DNA of 64,000 bases from Allostella sp. ATCC 35155 (lineage in GTDB: Bacteria; Pseudomonadota; Alphaproteobacteria; ATCC43930; Allostellaceae), in assembly GCA_006738865.1 (NCBI GenBank), contig AP019701.1, positions 1,422,001 through 1,486,000 on the forward strand, read 5' to 3'. Position 1 is the stretch's first letter; every line of letters starts with the position of its first letter. The notes under the pieces were generated by a model. That model saw nothing but the letters and a program-made list of their open reading frames with translations. It ran no database searches and was not told the DNA's origin. This document shows positions 45,532 through 54,676 of the stretch, one piece after another. The position numbers and the translations under genes were made by a program.

Positions 45532-46137
45532 TCAGCGCAGGGCCCGGCACAGGAAGCGCACCGTCGCCGTCGCCTGGGCCTCGAGATCGTCGTCGACATG
45601 CTGCTCGATCACCTGCGGGTGGCAGAAGCGCGTGAAGCAGCCGAGGATCACCTGGGCCGTCTCGCCCGGGTCGATCGCACCGACCTCCCCGGTCTCGACG
45701 CCGGAGCGCAGGATGGACTCGATGAGGCCGGCCAGCGTCTGCTTGTGCTGTTCGATCGACCCCCAGCTGTGCTCCATCGCCACCAGGACGATGTCGTGCA
45801 GGCGCCGCTCATGCAGGAAATTGGCTTTGTGGTAGCGCAGGATGCCGATCACGAACCGTTCCAGGCGATCGGCCACGGGCGCCGGGGCGCGGGCGATCTG
45901 CGACAGGTCGGCGTGGATGCGGGCGAGATGCTGCTGGCAGATCGCCTCGACCAGGGCGTTCTTCGACGCGAAGAAGCGATAGACGTTGGCGGGCGACATG
46001 CCGAGTTCGCCCGCGATGTCCGCGACGGCGGTCTTGGCGAAGCCGAGGCGCCGGAACAGCTCCTCGGACTTCTCGAGGATGCGGCTGCGGGTCTCGTCGG
46101 CGGTGCTGCCCGTGCGGGGCCGCGGGATCGGCGGCAT
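45532..46137 (-). CDS. TetR family transcriptional repressor of the RND efflux operon
   Basis: 201 residues from ATG 46137 after AGGAAC; an upstream ATG (46167) would place the start inside the operator. The N-terminal HTH reads RILEKSEELFRRLGFAKTAVADIAGELGMSPANVYRFFASK (about 20-60). The C-terminal domain is the ligand pocket. Matching palindromes before this gene and before the adaptor gene indicate autoregulation and control of the pump. Confidence 0.92.
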   Translation of the reverse strand: MPPIPRPRTGSTADETRSRILEKSEELFRRLGFAKTAVADIAGELGMSPANVYRFFASKNALVEAICQQHLARIHADLSQIARAPAPVADRLERFVIGILRYHKANFLHERRLHDIVLVAMEHSWGSIEQHKQTLAGLIESILRSGVETGEVGAIDPGETAQVILGCFTRFCHPQVIEQHVDDDLEAQATATVRFLCRALR

Positions 46138-46154
46138 CGGATGTTCCTGTTGAC

Positions 46155-46176
46155 TGACGAAAATCATAATTCATCA
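46155..46176. promoter_or_regulatory. TetR operator upstream of its own gene
   Basis: TGACGAA and TTCATCA arms (one mismatch) with the same 8-base spacing as the site at 45489-45510. It would give autorepression, and may also influence the divergent transporter gene at 46262. Confidence 0.7.
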
Positions 46177-46261
46177 CTTGATGCGACGCAAGCGCCCATC
46201 TGCGTCGGTGGAGACGGCGCAGCACTCGACGTGCGGGGCGCGCCGCGGCACCCTGGCGGCG

Positions 46262-47623
46262 ATGGCGACACGCGCGAACCAGTGGTCCGGCCGCATCGGC
46301 TTCCTGATGGCCTCGATCGGCTCGGCCGTCGGCCTCGGCTCGATCTGGAAGTTCCCCTACGAGGTGGGGGAGAACGGCGGCGGGGTGTTCCTGCTCTTCT
46401 ATGCCGCCGGCCTGGCGATCGTGGTCGTGCCGCTGCTGCTGGCCGAGTTCGCCATCGGCCGCCGCGGGGGCGGCGACGCCCTCACCAGCATCTCGGTCGT
46501 CGCCCGCGGCGCCGGCCGGTCCGACCGCTGGCGCTGGGCGGCGGGTATTGCGATGGCCGGCGGGTTTCTCATCCTCACCTACTACGCGGTGATCGCCGGG
46601 ATGACGCTCGACTACGCGGCGATGTCGGTGGTGGAAGGCTTCGCCAACGTCGACGCCGCGGCCGCGCGCGGCCGGTTCGCCGATCTGGCGGCCGATCCCT
46701 GGCGACTGGCCGGCGGGCAGGCGGCCTTCCTCGCCGCGACCGTGGCCATCGTCGCGCGCGGCGTCGGCGGCGGCATCGAGTGGGCCTGCACCTGGCTCAT
46801 GCCGATCCTCTTCGCGATCCTGCTGCTCATCGCGGTCTATGGCTCGCTCGGGGGCGGCTTCGGACAGGCGGCATCGTTCCTCTTCGCGCCGCGTTTCGAA
46901 GGCTTCACGGCGCGGACGGCGATCGAGGCGCTCGGCCTCGGCTTCTTCTCGATCGGCGTCGGCCTCGGCGTGATGGTCACCTATGCCGCCTATACCGGCC
47001 GCGAGATCCGCCTCGGTTCGGCCGCCGCGGTCATCGTCCTCGGCGACAGCGCGATCTCGCTGCTCGCGGGCTTCGCCGTGTTTCCGCTGGTGTTCGCCCA
47101 TGGCCTCGATCCGGCCGCCGGGGCCAGCCTCGTCTTCGTCACCCTGCCGATCGCGTTCGGCGGCGTCGCGGGCGGCGGCATCCTGGGCTTCCTGTTCTTC
47201 CTCCTGCTCGCGATTGCGGCACTGGCGTCGGCCATCTCGCTGCTGGAACTGCTGGTCGCGCCGCTGGTGCAGCGCCGGGGATGGGGACGGGGCAGGGCCG
47301 CGGGACTGGCCGGGCTGGCCGTCTTCGCGGGCGGGCTGCCGACCGTGCTGTCCTTCAACCGCTGGCAGGGCGTCCGGCCGCTCGGGTTCCTGCCCGCATG
47401 GTCGGACGCCGGCCTGTTCGAGACCATCGACCTCCTCGCCTCGAACCTGCTGCTGCCGGCGGCCGGCTTCGCCTTTGCGATCTTCGCCGGCTTCGCGATG
47501 ACGCCGGACGTGATCGCCGGCGCGCTGGGGATCGCGCCGCGCCGCGCCCGTCAGCTGGCGCTGGTCCTGCGCTGGGTGGCGCCGGCGGCGATCCTGGTCC
47601 TGTTCGTCGCCGGGTTCGCCTGA
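46262..47623 (+). CDS. Sodium-dependent transporter of the NSS/SNF family
   Basis: 453 residues from ATG 46262. TM1 has the family signature GFLMASIGSAVGLGSIWKFPY, including the residues that bind sodium in LeuT-type carriers. Around 11-12 hydrophobic segments follow, with GLGFFSIGVGLGVMVTYAAY in the TM6 region. NSS carriers import amino acids or related amines with sodium. The start has only a weak GGCGGCG site. It is divergent from the TetR gene. Confidence 0.9.
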   Translation: MATRANQWSGRIGFLMASIGSAVGLGSIWKFPYEVGENGGGVFLLFYAAGLAIVVVPLLLAEFAIGRRGGGDALTSISVVARGAGRSDRWRWAAGIAMAGGFLILTYYAVIAGMTLDYAAMSVVEGFANVDAAAARGRFADLAADPWRLAGGQAAFLAATVAIVARGVGGGIEWACTWLMPILFAILLLIAVYGSLGGGFGQAASFLFAPRFEGFTARTAIEALGLGFFSIGVGLGVMVTYAAYTGREIRLGSAAAVIVLGDSAISLLAGFAVFPLVFAHGLDPAAGASLVFVTLPIAFGGVAGGGILGFLFFLLLAIAALASAISLLELLVAPLVQRRGWGRGRAAGLAGLAVFAGGLPTVLSFNRWQGVRPLGFLPAWSDAGLFETIDLLASNLLLPAAGFAFAIFAGFAMTPDVIAGALGIAPRRARQLALVLRWVAPAAILVLFVAGFA

Positions 47624-47766
47624 GGGCAGGCCCGACGATTCCGGTTTGACCGCGCTCCGTCCTTCCCGCACCATCGCCGACGATACGAACGGGGCGCCCG
47701 CTGCCGGTCCTTCGGGATCTGGCGTCGCGGACAGCCCTGCCCAGGAATCCCGAGGGAGGGAACATC

Positions 47767-48813
47767 ATGAACCGTTTCGTCGCCGCGGCCGCGCCGGCCG
47801 CGTTCGCCGCACTCATCGCCATGCCCGCCGCCGCTGCCGTCGACGGGCCGAAGGTCGCCTGGGATCTCTCGGTGTGGGGTCCGCCGCGGGCCTTCACGGC
47901 CGGCATCGAGGCCCTGTCCAAGTACGTCTCGGCCGAGACCGGCGGCAAGTTCACCATCAAGATCCATTATGGCGACGCGCTGTCGAAGGGGCCGGACAAC
48001 CTCGACAACATCAAGCTCGGCGCCTTCGAAATGGCGCAGATCTGCACCGGCTATCATCCGGGCAAGAACCCGGCGATCACCGTGCTCGACCTGCCGGGCC
48101 TGCCGCTCGCCGATCCCGACGTGCATGCCCGCGTCCACGACATCGTCTACAAGCACCCGGTGATCGTGGCCGAGTTCAAGCGCTGGAACGCCGTCCTGCA
48201 GATGTCGGTGCTGCAGCCGCAGTCCGAGCTGATGGGTACGGGCGAGCCACCGGTGAAGGTGGAAATGTTCAAGGGCATGCGCGTGCGCGCGCTCGGCGGC
48301 ACCGGCGATGCGCTGCGCAACCTGGGCGCGGTTCCGACCTCGGTGCCGGCGCCGGAGGTCTACAACTCGTTGGAGCGCGGCGTCTTCCGTGCCGCAGCCT
48401 TCCCCTACACCTATGCCTTCGCGGCCTACAAGATCGAGGAGATCGCGAAGTGGTACACGACCAACCTCGCGCCCGGCGCCAACAACTGTCCGACCATCGT
48501 CAATGAGCAGGCGCTGAACAAGCTCCCGCCGCAGTACCGCGCGCTGATGGAATCGGGCCGCCCGGTCGCCTACGAGGCGTTGAAGACGACGCAGAAGACG
48601 GCCGACGCGAAGAACCTCGCCGCCTGGGAGAAGCGCGGCCTGACCGCCATCAAGTACGACGACGCCGAGCTTGCCAAGTTCCGCGACGTCGGCGCGAAGC
48701 CGGTCTGGGGCGCCTGGGTCAAGGAAATGTCGGCCAGGAACATCCCTGCCCAGGAACTGCTCGACCTGGTGCTGGCGGAAGCCGAGAAGGCGAAGAAGGC
48801 GCTCGGCCGCTGA
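47767..48813 (+). CDS. TRAP transporter substrate-binding protein (DctP family)
   Basis: 348 residues. A signal peptide ends near AAAAVDGPK. The DctP fold shows LSKYVSAETGGKFTIKIHYG, MAQICTGYHPGKNPAITVLDLPGLPL, and the conserved arginine region GMRVRALGGTGDAL, which usually contacts a carboxylate ligand. It captures organic acids in the periplasm for the two membrane subunits encoded next. Confidence 0.92.
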   Translation: MNRFVAAAAPAAFAALIAMPAAAAVDGPKVAWDLSVWGPPRAFTAGIEALSKYVSAETGGKFTIKIHYGDALSKGPDNLDNIKLGAFEMAQICTGYHPGKNPAITVLDLPGLPLADPDVHARVHDIVYKHPVIVAEFKRWNAVLQMSVLQPQSELMGTGEPPVKVEMFKGMRVRALGGTGDALRNLGAVPTSVPAPEVYNSLERGVFRAAAFPYTYAFAAYKIEEIAKWYTTNLAPGANNCPTIVNEQALNKLPPQYRALMESGRPVAYEALKTTQKTADAKNLAAWEKRGLTAIKYDDAELAKFRDVGAKPVWGAWVKEMSARNIPAQELLDLVLAEAEKAKKALGR

Positions 48814-48844
48814 GGCCTGCGGCGGATCGGACGAGCCGGGCACG

Positions 48845-49465
48845 ATGACCGCCGAAGGGCGGCCGCCCGGTCCGGCGGCGGGGGCGCTCGCCCTCGCCGA
48901 CCGGGCCCTCTCCCGGGTCGAGCTTGCGACCGCCATCGTCGCCGGGCTCGTCATCTTCTTCGTGATGTGGGTCGGCGTCGCGGAGATCGTGCTGCGCCGC
49001 GGCTTCAATTCGCCGCTCTACGGCCAGCTCGACCTCGTCGAGCAGACGATGGCGCTCTATGCGCTGCTGCCGATCTCCTACTGCTGGCGGCTGGCGGGAC
49101 ATATCCGCGTCGACCTCCTGATCGACAATTTCCACGGCCGCGGGCGCTGGATCGTCGAGACGCTGACGACGCTGGCCGCGCTCGCGCTGATCACCGCGAT
49201 CTGGCCCGGCGTCCTGCACTTCTTCGAGAACGCGCTGGAGATCGGCGATTCGACGATGAACACGCGCTGGCCGACATGGCCGTCGAAGTTCGTCCCGGTC
49301 GTCGCCCTTTCGATCCTCTGGCTGCGGCTCGTCCTCGAGCTGATCGGGTTCCTGCGCCTCGTCGCCTGCCCGGACGCGACGCCGATCGCCGTTCCGACCC
49401 ATCCCGACCGGATCGAGGAGGCGGTCGCGAGTTCCGCCGACGTCGATCCGGCCGCGCGCCGATAG
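48845..49465 (+). CDS. TRAP transporter small permease (DctQ family)
   Basis: 206 residues with four membrane segments (about 28-50, 65-85, 105-128, 150-172). The motifs MWVGVAEIVLRRGFNSPLYG and LAGHIRVDLLID are typical of DctQ. It lies between the binding protein and large permease genes with gaps of 31 and 15 bases. Confidence 0.9.
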   Translation: MTAEGRPPGPAAGALALADRALSRVELATAIVAGLVIFFVMWVGVAEIVLRRGFNSPLYGQLDLVEQTMALYALLPISYCWRLAGHIRVDLLIDNFHGRGRWIVETLTTLAALALITAIWPGVLHFFENALEIGDSTMNTRWPTWPSKFVPVVALSILWLRLVLELIGFLRLVACPDATPIAVPTHPDRIEEAVASSADVDPAARR

Positions 49466-49480
49466 AGCCGGAAGACGGAC

Positions 49481-50788
49481 ATGGAACCGATCCACTACGG
49501 CATCATCGGCATGATCGCGCTGGCGGTCATGATCGCGCTGGGCGTGCGTATCTTCATCGCCGCCGGCATCGTCGGCTTCTGCGGCCTGTGGGCGTTGCGC
49601 GGCTTCGACCGCGCCGTCGGCATCGCCGGCCACATTCCCCATTCCGACACCACCAACTACGCCCTGTCGGTGCTGCCGCTCTTCATCCTGATCGGCCATC
49701 TCGCCCATCATGCGGGGATCGTCCGGGGGGCCTATCGCTGCGCGCGCGCCTGGCTCGGCTGGCTTCCGGGCGGACTCGGCGTGGCGACGATCTTCTCGGC
49801 CGCCGGCTTCGCCGCCGTGTCCGGCGCCAGCACCGCCACGGCGGCCGTGTTCGCCCGCATCGCGCTGCCGGAGCTGCTCAAGGCGAAGTATCACCCGAGC
49901 ATCGCGGCGGCCCTTGTCGCGGCCGGCGGCACGCTGGCGTCGCTGATCCCGCCGTCCGCGATCATGGTCGTCTACGGGATCATCACCGAGACGTCGATCG
50001 GCGGCCTGCTGCTGGCGGGCTTCATCCCCGGCGCCATATCGGCGGCCGTCTATGCCTCGGCGATTCTCCTCCGGTTCGTCGTGAACCCCGCGCTGGGGGA
50101 GGCGCTGCCGGACGCCGGTTGGAAGGAGCGCATCGAGACCCTGCCCGAGGTGCTGCCGATCGTCTTCGTCGTCGGTGCCGTTCTCGGCGGCATGTACACG
50201 GGCTGGGCGACCCCGACCGAGGTGGGGGCGCTGGGCGCCTTCATCATCTTCGTGATGGCGCTGCTGCGCCGTACGCTGTCCGGCCATGGCCTCATCGTCT
50301 CGCTGGTGGAGACGGCCAAGCTCTCGGTGATGATCTTCTCGATCATCTGGGGCGTGCTGATCTTCGTCCGCTTCCTCGCCTTCGCCGGCGTCTCGTCCTC
50401 GTTCGCCGCCTGGATCCAGGCGCTCGGCGTCTCGCCCTATCTGGTGCTGTTCTGCGTCCTGGCGCTCTACATCGTCCTCGGCATGTTCATGGACGGGATC
50501 GGCATGCTGCTCCTGACCCTGCCGGTCATCGCCCCGGTCATGAACAGCCTCGGCTTCGATCCCATCTGGTTCGGGATCATCGTCGTGAAGATGGTCGAGA
50601 TCGGGCTGCTGACGCCGCCGGTCGGCCTCAACTGCTATGTCGTCGCCGGGGTGCGGCCGGACATACCGCTGCAGCAGATCTTCCGCGGCGTCTGGCCGTT
50701 CGTGCTCGCCGACCTCGCCTGTGTCGGGCTCTTCATCGCATTTCCGGGTATCGTGACCTTCCTTCCGCGCCTCGTCATGGCCGGCTGA
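49481..50788 (+). CDS. TRAP transporter large permease (DctM family)
   Basis: 435 residues with about 12 membrane segments. DctM markers include VLPLFILIGHLAHHAG, SAAGFAAVSGASTATAAVFARI, ASLIPPSAIMVVYGIITE and TPPVGLNCYVVAG. It couples sodium entry to import of the DctP-bound solute. Ribosome binding site GGAAGACGG precedes the start. Confidence 0.93.
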   Translation: MEPIHYGIIGMIALAVMIALGVRIFIAAGIVGFCGLWALRGFDRAVGIAGHIPHSDTTNYALSVLPLFILIGHLAHHAGIVRGAYRCARAWLGWLPGGLGVATIFSAAGFAAVSGASTATAAVFARIALPELLKAKYHPSIAAALVAAGGTLASLIPPSAIMVVYGIITETSIGGLLLAGFIPGAISAAVYASAILLRFVVNPALGEALPDAGWKERIETLPEVLPIVFVVGAVLGGMYTGWATPTEVGALGAFIIFVMALLRRTLSGHGLIVSLVETAKLSVMIFSIIWGVLIFVRFLAFAGVSSSFAAWIQALGVSPYLVLFCVLALYIVLGMFMDGIGMLLLTLPVIAPVMNSLGFDPIWFGIIVVKMVEIGLLTPPVGLNCYVVAGVRPDIPLQQIFRGVWPFVLADLACVGLFIAFPGIVTFLPRLVMAG

Positions 50789-50827
50789 GCACATGGCGGG
50801 CTGAGCATCCTGGGGAGTTCCTGAGCG

Positions 50828-51790
50828 ATGAGCGTCATCCTCGGCAGCGGCGAGCACCGCTACCGCGTCAATCCGGACTGGGCGAAGCTGCCCGACGGCT
50901 GGTCCTTCACCGACGTCGCGGGTGTCGCCGTCGATGCCCGCGACCAGGTCTATGTCTTCAATCGCGGCGAGCACCCGATGATCGTGTTCGACCGCGAGGG
51001 CAACTTCCTGCGATCCTGGGGCGAGGGGGTCTTCTCCCGCGCCCACGGCATCCATTTCGGGCCGGATGGGATGCTCTACTGCACCGACGACGGCGACCAC
51101 ACCGTCCGCAAATGCACGACCGACGGCAAGGTGCTGCTCGAGATCGGCATTCCCGGCAAGCCGACGCCCTTCATGAGCGGCAATCCGTTCAACCGCTGCA
51201 CCCACACCGCGCTGTCCCCGCGCGGGGACATCTTCGTCGCCGACGGCTACGGCAATGCGCGGGTCCACAAGTACGACCCGTCGGGCCGGCTGCTGACCTC
51301 CTGGGGTTCGCCCGGCACCGATCCCGGCCAGTTCAATATCGTCCACAACATCGTCGCCGACGATGACGGCTGGGTCTATGTCGCCGACCGGGAGAACCAC
51401 CGCGTCCAGGTCTTCGACGGCGAGGGTCGGTACGAGGCGCAGTGGAACAACCTGCACCGGCCCTGCGGCCTGTTCCTCTGCCCGGGTCCGGGCGGGCTCT
51501 GCGTCATCGGCGAGCTGGGGCCCGGCCTGCCGGTCAACCGCAGGGTGCCGAACCTCGGCCCCCGCATCAGCCTCGTCACGACCAAGGGCGAGCTGGTCGC
51601 GCGGCTCGGCGGCGAGGACGGGCCCGGCGATGCCGTAGGCCAGTTCAACGCCCCGCACGGGGTCGCCGTGGATTCCCGCGGCGACATCTATGTCGGCGAG
51701 GTCTCCTACACCAACTGGCGCAGCCACTTCCTGACCGACCCGGTGCCCGAGAAGATGCGGGTCCTGCAGAAGCTGGAGCGCGTCGCGTGA
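50828..51790 (+). CDS. NHL-repeat beta-propeller protein (peptidyl-alpha-hydroxyglycine lyase-like)
   Basis: 320 residues without signal peptide. NHL repeats are visible: VAGVAVDARDQVYVFNRGE, FSRAHGIHFGPDGMLYCTD, FNIVHNIVADDDGWVYVADRENHRVQVF and FNAPHGVAVDSRGDIYVGE. The fold matches bacterial proteins annotated as alpha-amidating lyase-like, which open hydroxylated or ester intermediates. It lies 39 bases after the TRAP permease gene, so it may act on the imported compound. Confidence 0.85.
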   Translation: MSVILGSGEHRYRVNPDWAKLPDGWSFTDVAGVAVDARDQVYVFNRGEHPMIVFDREGNFLRSWGEGVFSRAHGIHFGPDGMLYCTDDGDHTVRKCTTDGKVLLEIGIPGKPTPFMSGNPFNRCTHTALSPRGDIFVADGYGNARVHKYDPSGRLLTSWGSPGTDPGQFNIVHNIVADDDGWVYVADRENHRVQVFDGEGRYEAQWNNLHRPCGLFLCPGPGGLCVIGELGPGLPVNRRVPNLGPRISLVTTKGELVARLGGEDGPGDAVGQFNAPHGVAVDSRGDIYVGEVSYTNWRSHFLTDPVPEKMRVLQKLERVA

Positions 51791-51821
51791 CGGGCGGCGG
51801 CCGTTCCGGCCGCCGCGCCCC

Positions 51822-52166
51822 TCATCCTTGCAGGACCGAGAGTTCCAGCGGCTCGGCCATGCCGAGCCAGACGGCGCGGTCGCGATGGTCCTCGAGCGCC
51901 TCGCCCGTGTTGGGGTGGACGAAGACCGTGAGCGCGCCGCGGTTCAACGCCAGCCAGGGCACGATCTCGGCGAACCGGTCCGGCGCGAAGGCGACCTGGT
52001 AGCTCCAGCGCGGATGCGGCCCGACCGGGCGCTCGTGGAAGCGGCCCATCTCCATCCCTCCGGCGAAGCGCTCCTCGATGCGCGTGCGCAGAGCGCGGGC
52101 CGGCTCCGCCGAGCCGGCGTCGAAATAGACATGGGCGTGCCAGTCGTGGATGCGGTCGATGTCCAT
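51822..52166 (-). CDS. DOPA 4,5-dioxygenase family protein
   Basis: 114 residues. The family pattern is WHAHVYFDAGSAEPARAL at the start, then HERPVGPHPRWSYQVAF, and LTVFVHPNTGEALEDH near the C-terminus, giving conserved histidines for metal binding. Members cleave catechol-type rings or are uncharacterised. It is convergent with the NHL gene. Confidence 0.88.
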   Translation of the reverse strand: MDIDRIHDWHAHVYFDAGSAEPARALRTRIEERFAGGMEMGRFHERPVGPHPRWSYQVAFAPDRFAEIVPWLALNRGALTVFVHPNTGEALEDHRDRAVWLGMAEPLELSVLQG

Positions 52167-52195
52167 GGCTGTGCCTCGTCCTTCGGCTGGGCGGA

Positions 52196-54538
52196 TCAGC
52201 GGCTGACGACCCGGCGGAGCGCGCCGGCCAGGGCGTCGGCCCGCAGCGGTTCGAAGCGGAATACCACCTCGTGGGTGCCGGCGGGAACCGCGACCGCGCG
52301 GAACAGGCGATCGGCCCGCAGCAACGGCACCGCACGCCCGTCCACCGTCGCGCGCCAGGCGGGGTCGTAGCGGTCGGCGAGCAGGAGGTATCCGTCGCGC
52401 GCCATCCCTACCGCGACCCGCACCTCCTCGCGCCGGCGCAGGGTGACCCGGGCCTCGCCTGCCGGTCCGGCGGTGCCCATCGCCTGGGCGAGGCCAGCGA
52501 CCAGGAGGGTCGCCGTCGGGTCGTCGGGCAGCGGCCCGCCCGTGTCGGGCTCGGCCCGCCCGATCGCCAGCGCCCGCGGCAGGGCGTCGGTATTGGCGTA
52601 GATCCAGGCGCCGGGACGGGTCTCGACCAGTTCCAGGCTGCGCCGTGCCGCGGCCGGCAGCACGGCTTCGATCGGCCGCCCGGTGACGACGAGGCCGATG
52701 CCGAGCAGCCGCGCCAGCGGGCTGTCATAGCCGGTGAAGAGCGGCGTCAGCGGCCGTTCCGGCAGGTGGCTGTTTTGCTGCGCGCCGACCGCGCGGGCAT
52801 AGTCGGCCGCAAGCAGCGGATCGTAGCCCAGCGTCTGCTCGATGCCGTAGACCATGGCGGCGTTCTGCCACGACCCGCCGTCGTCGGCGCCCGGCACCCG
52901 GTCGAGGTTGAAGATCTCGACGCGGGGCGGGGCGGGGCCGTCGCCGACACGCGCCCGGATGGCGGCCGCCAGGCGTTCGCCCTCGGGGCGATAGGCGGCG
53001 ATGTCGTCGGCCGGAACGGCATTCAGGGTCCGCCCCGTGCCGTGCCAGGCAAGGTCGCCGGCGGTCAGTGCCGCCAGGAGCGGCAGCCCGTAGCGCAGCG
53101 GCGCGAGGCGGATCGCCAGGAGGACGGCCAGCGCGAACACGGGCACGGCGAGGGCGAGGGCCGCGGCCATGTCGCCCGGATGGCCGAGCCGCCAGCCGAG
53201 CCACAGGCCGGCCGCCACCGTCAGGGCCGAGATCGCGCCCCAGGCCAGGAGGCCGCTCCGCGGCGGCTGGCTGGCGATGCGGTCGGCGGCAAATCCCGTC
53301 AGCAGGGCGAACATGGCGTTGACGAGGAAGGCGGCGTCGTTCGGCCGCCGGTAGAGGTCGACCCCGGGGACGATCTCGTAGATCGCGCGGAACAGCGGCG
53401 TGTAGGGCCCGAGGACATAGGCCAGCGCGAAGACCAGGCCGAGTGCGGGAGTCAACGCGGAAGGGGGCAGGGCGCGCCAGCGGCCGGCCAGGGTGATCGT
53501 GAGCAGGGCCAGCGGCACGAGCCCGACATAGAGATGGCTCGTCGTGCGGTCGTTCCAGTCGTTGCCGAGGATCGATATGCCCATCCAGGGCAGGGTGCCG
53601 GACCCCCAGTAGCCGCCCGGCGTCAGGGCGCCGAAGGCGTCGGGCGCCAGCAGGGTCAGCAGCGAGGCCGGGTGGAGCGCGGCATAGGCCGCCGTCCGGA
53701 ACGCGATCTCCGGCCGCGTGCTGTCGGCCAGCGCATCCAGCGTCAGCAGCATCGGCACGGCGAGGACGGCGCCACCGACGAGGAGGGCGGGCAGCAGCCC
53801 GGCGAAGCGATCGACGCCCGCGCGCCAGCCGTCCCGCCGCGCGGTGGCGCCCAGCCAGGCGGCGCAGCAGCCGATCAGGAAGAGGCAGTTGAGGAAGGCG
53901 ACCTGGTCGCGACCGACCGCCATGATGCCGGCGGCCAGTCCGAAGGCCGTGGCGGCGGCGATGCGCCGGGACCGCGACCGGCCGGTGAAGGCGAGCCGCA
54001 GCGCGAGCAGCGCCCATGGCAGCCAGGCATAGCTGACGGTCATCAGCGAGTGCTGCAGCCGGGCCGCCGCCACCCCACCGCACATGAAGACGATCGCCGC
54101 GAGGACGGCGGCGGCCGGCCGCCAGCCGAGGCTGCGGCCGAGCGCCAGGATCCCGAGCCCGCCCGCGAGGAGGTGGAGCAACTGTACGGCGTCGACGAGG
54201 CGCATCGAGGGGGCCGCGACCAGTTCCGCCAGCAGGCGGAAGCCCGGCACGAAGAGCCACGACTGCGGGTCCGCGACGGCGGGGACGCCGGCGTAGAGGT
54301 GGGGGTTCCAGAAGCCGGCATCCCCGGCATGGCGCGCCGCCGCCAGGGCGCGCAGCACCGGGAAATAATAGTCCTTGGCGTCCCAGGGAATGACGTGCCC
54401 CTGCACCAGCCACGGCCAGGCGAAGAGGCCCCAGGCCGCGAGCGTGCCCAGTGCCGCCAGCGCCCAGCCTGCCCGGCGCGCCGGCACGCGATCACTTCCG
54501 GCGGCCCCGATGCGACGGGCCGCGGCATCCTCCCCCAT
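52196..54538 (-). CDS. YfhO-like multi-span membrane protein (putative glycosyltransferase)
   Basis: 780 residues with about 12-14 membrane helices in the first 500 residues and a periplasmic C-terminal domain. The first loop has the acidic motif IPWDAKDYYFPVLRALAAARH, the GT-C-like metal-site region, followed by FWNPHLYAGVPAVADPQSW. The C-terminus LLLADRYDPAWRATVDGR is typical of YfhO-family proteins, which are linked to glycosylation of lipoteichoic acid or surface lipids. Start ATG 54538 has GGGGCGGGGGAA. Confidence 0.85.
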   Translation of the reverse strand: MGEDAAARRIGAAGSDRVPARRAGWALAALGTLAAWGLFAWPWLVQGHVIPWDAKDYYFPVLRALAAARHAGDAGFWNPHLYAGVPAVADPQSWLFVPGFRLLAELVAAPSMRLVDAVQLLHLLAGGLGILALGRSLGWRPAAAVLAAIVFMCGGVAAARLQHSLMTVSYAWLPWALLALRLAFTGRSRSRRIAAATAFGLAAGIMAVGRDQVAFLNCLFLIGCCAAWLGATARRDGWRAGVDRFAGLLPALLVGGAVLAVPMLLTLDALADSTRPEIAFRTAAYAALHPASLLTLLAPDAFGALTPGGYWGSGTLPWMGISILGNDWNDRTTSHLYVGLVPLALLTITLAGRWRALPPSALTPALGLVFALAYVLGPYTPLFRAIYEIVPGVDLYRRPNDAAFLVNAMFALLTGFAADRIASQPPRSGLLAWGAISALTVAAGLWLGWRLGHPGDMAAALALAVPVFALAVLLAIRLAPLRYGLPLLAALTAGDLAWHGTGRTLNAVPADDIAAYRPEGERLAAAIRARVGDGPAPPRVEIFNLDRVPGADDGGSWQNAAMVYGIEQTLGYDPLLAADYARAVGAQQNSHLPERPLTPLFTGYDSPLARLLGIGLVVTGRPIEAVLPAAARRSLELVETRPGAWIYANTDALPRALAIGRAEPDTGGPLPDDPTATLLVAGLAQAMGTAGPAGEARVTLRRREEVRVAVGMARDGYLLLADRYDPAWRATVDGRAVPLLRADRLFRAVAVPAGTHEVVFRFEPLRADALAGALRRVVSR

Positions 54539-54676
54539 TTCCCCCGCCCCTTCCGGCTTCGTCGGCGCGGCCGAACCCTAACCGCTCGCGCCATCCCCGC
54601 CAATCGCCGCGCCGGGGTTGCGGTCGGCGCGGCGAGGGAGGACGATCCGGCAATTCCCCCTCTTCGCGCGGAGTCG

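Noticed and set aside
52271-54670. Very long plus-strand frame opposite the YfhO-like gene continuing into the acylase
   Set aside because: It is an open frame caused by high GC; residues are Arg/Gly-rich with no domain, and the acylase has its own start at 54677.
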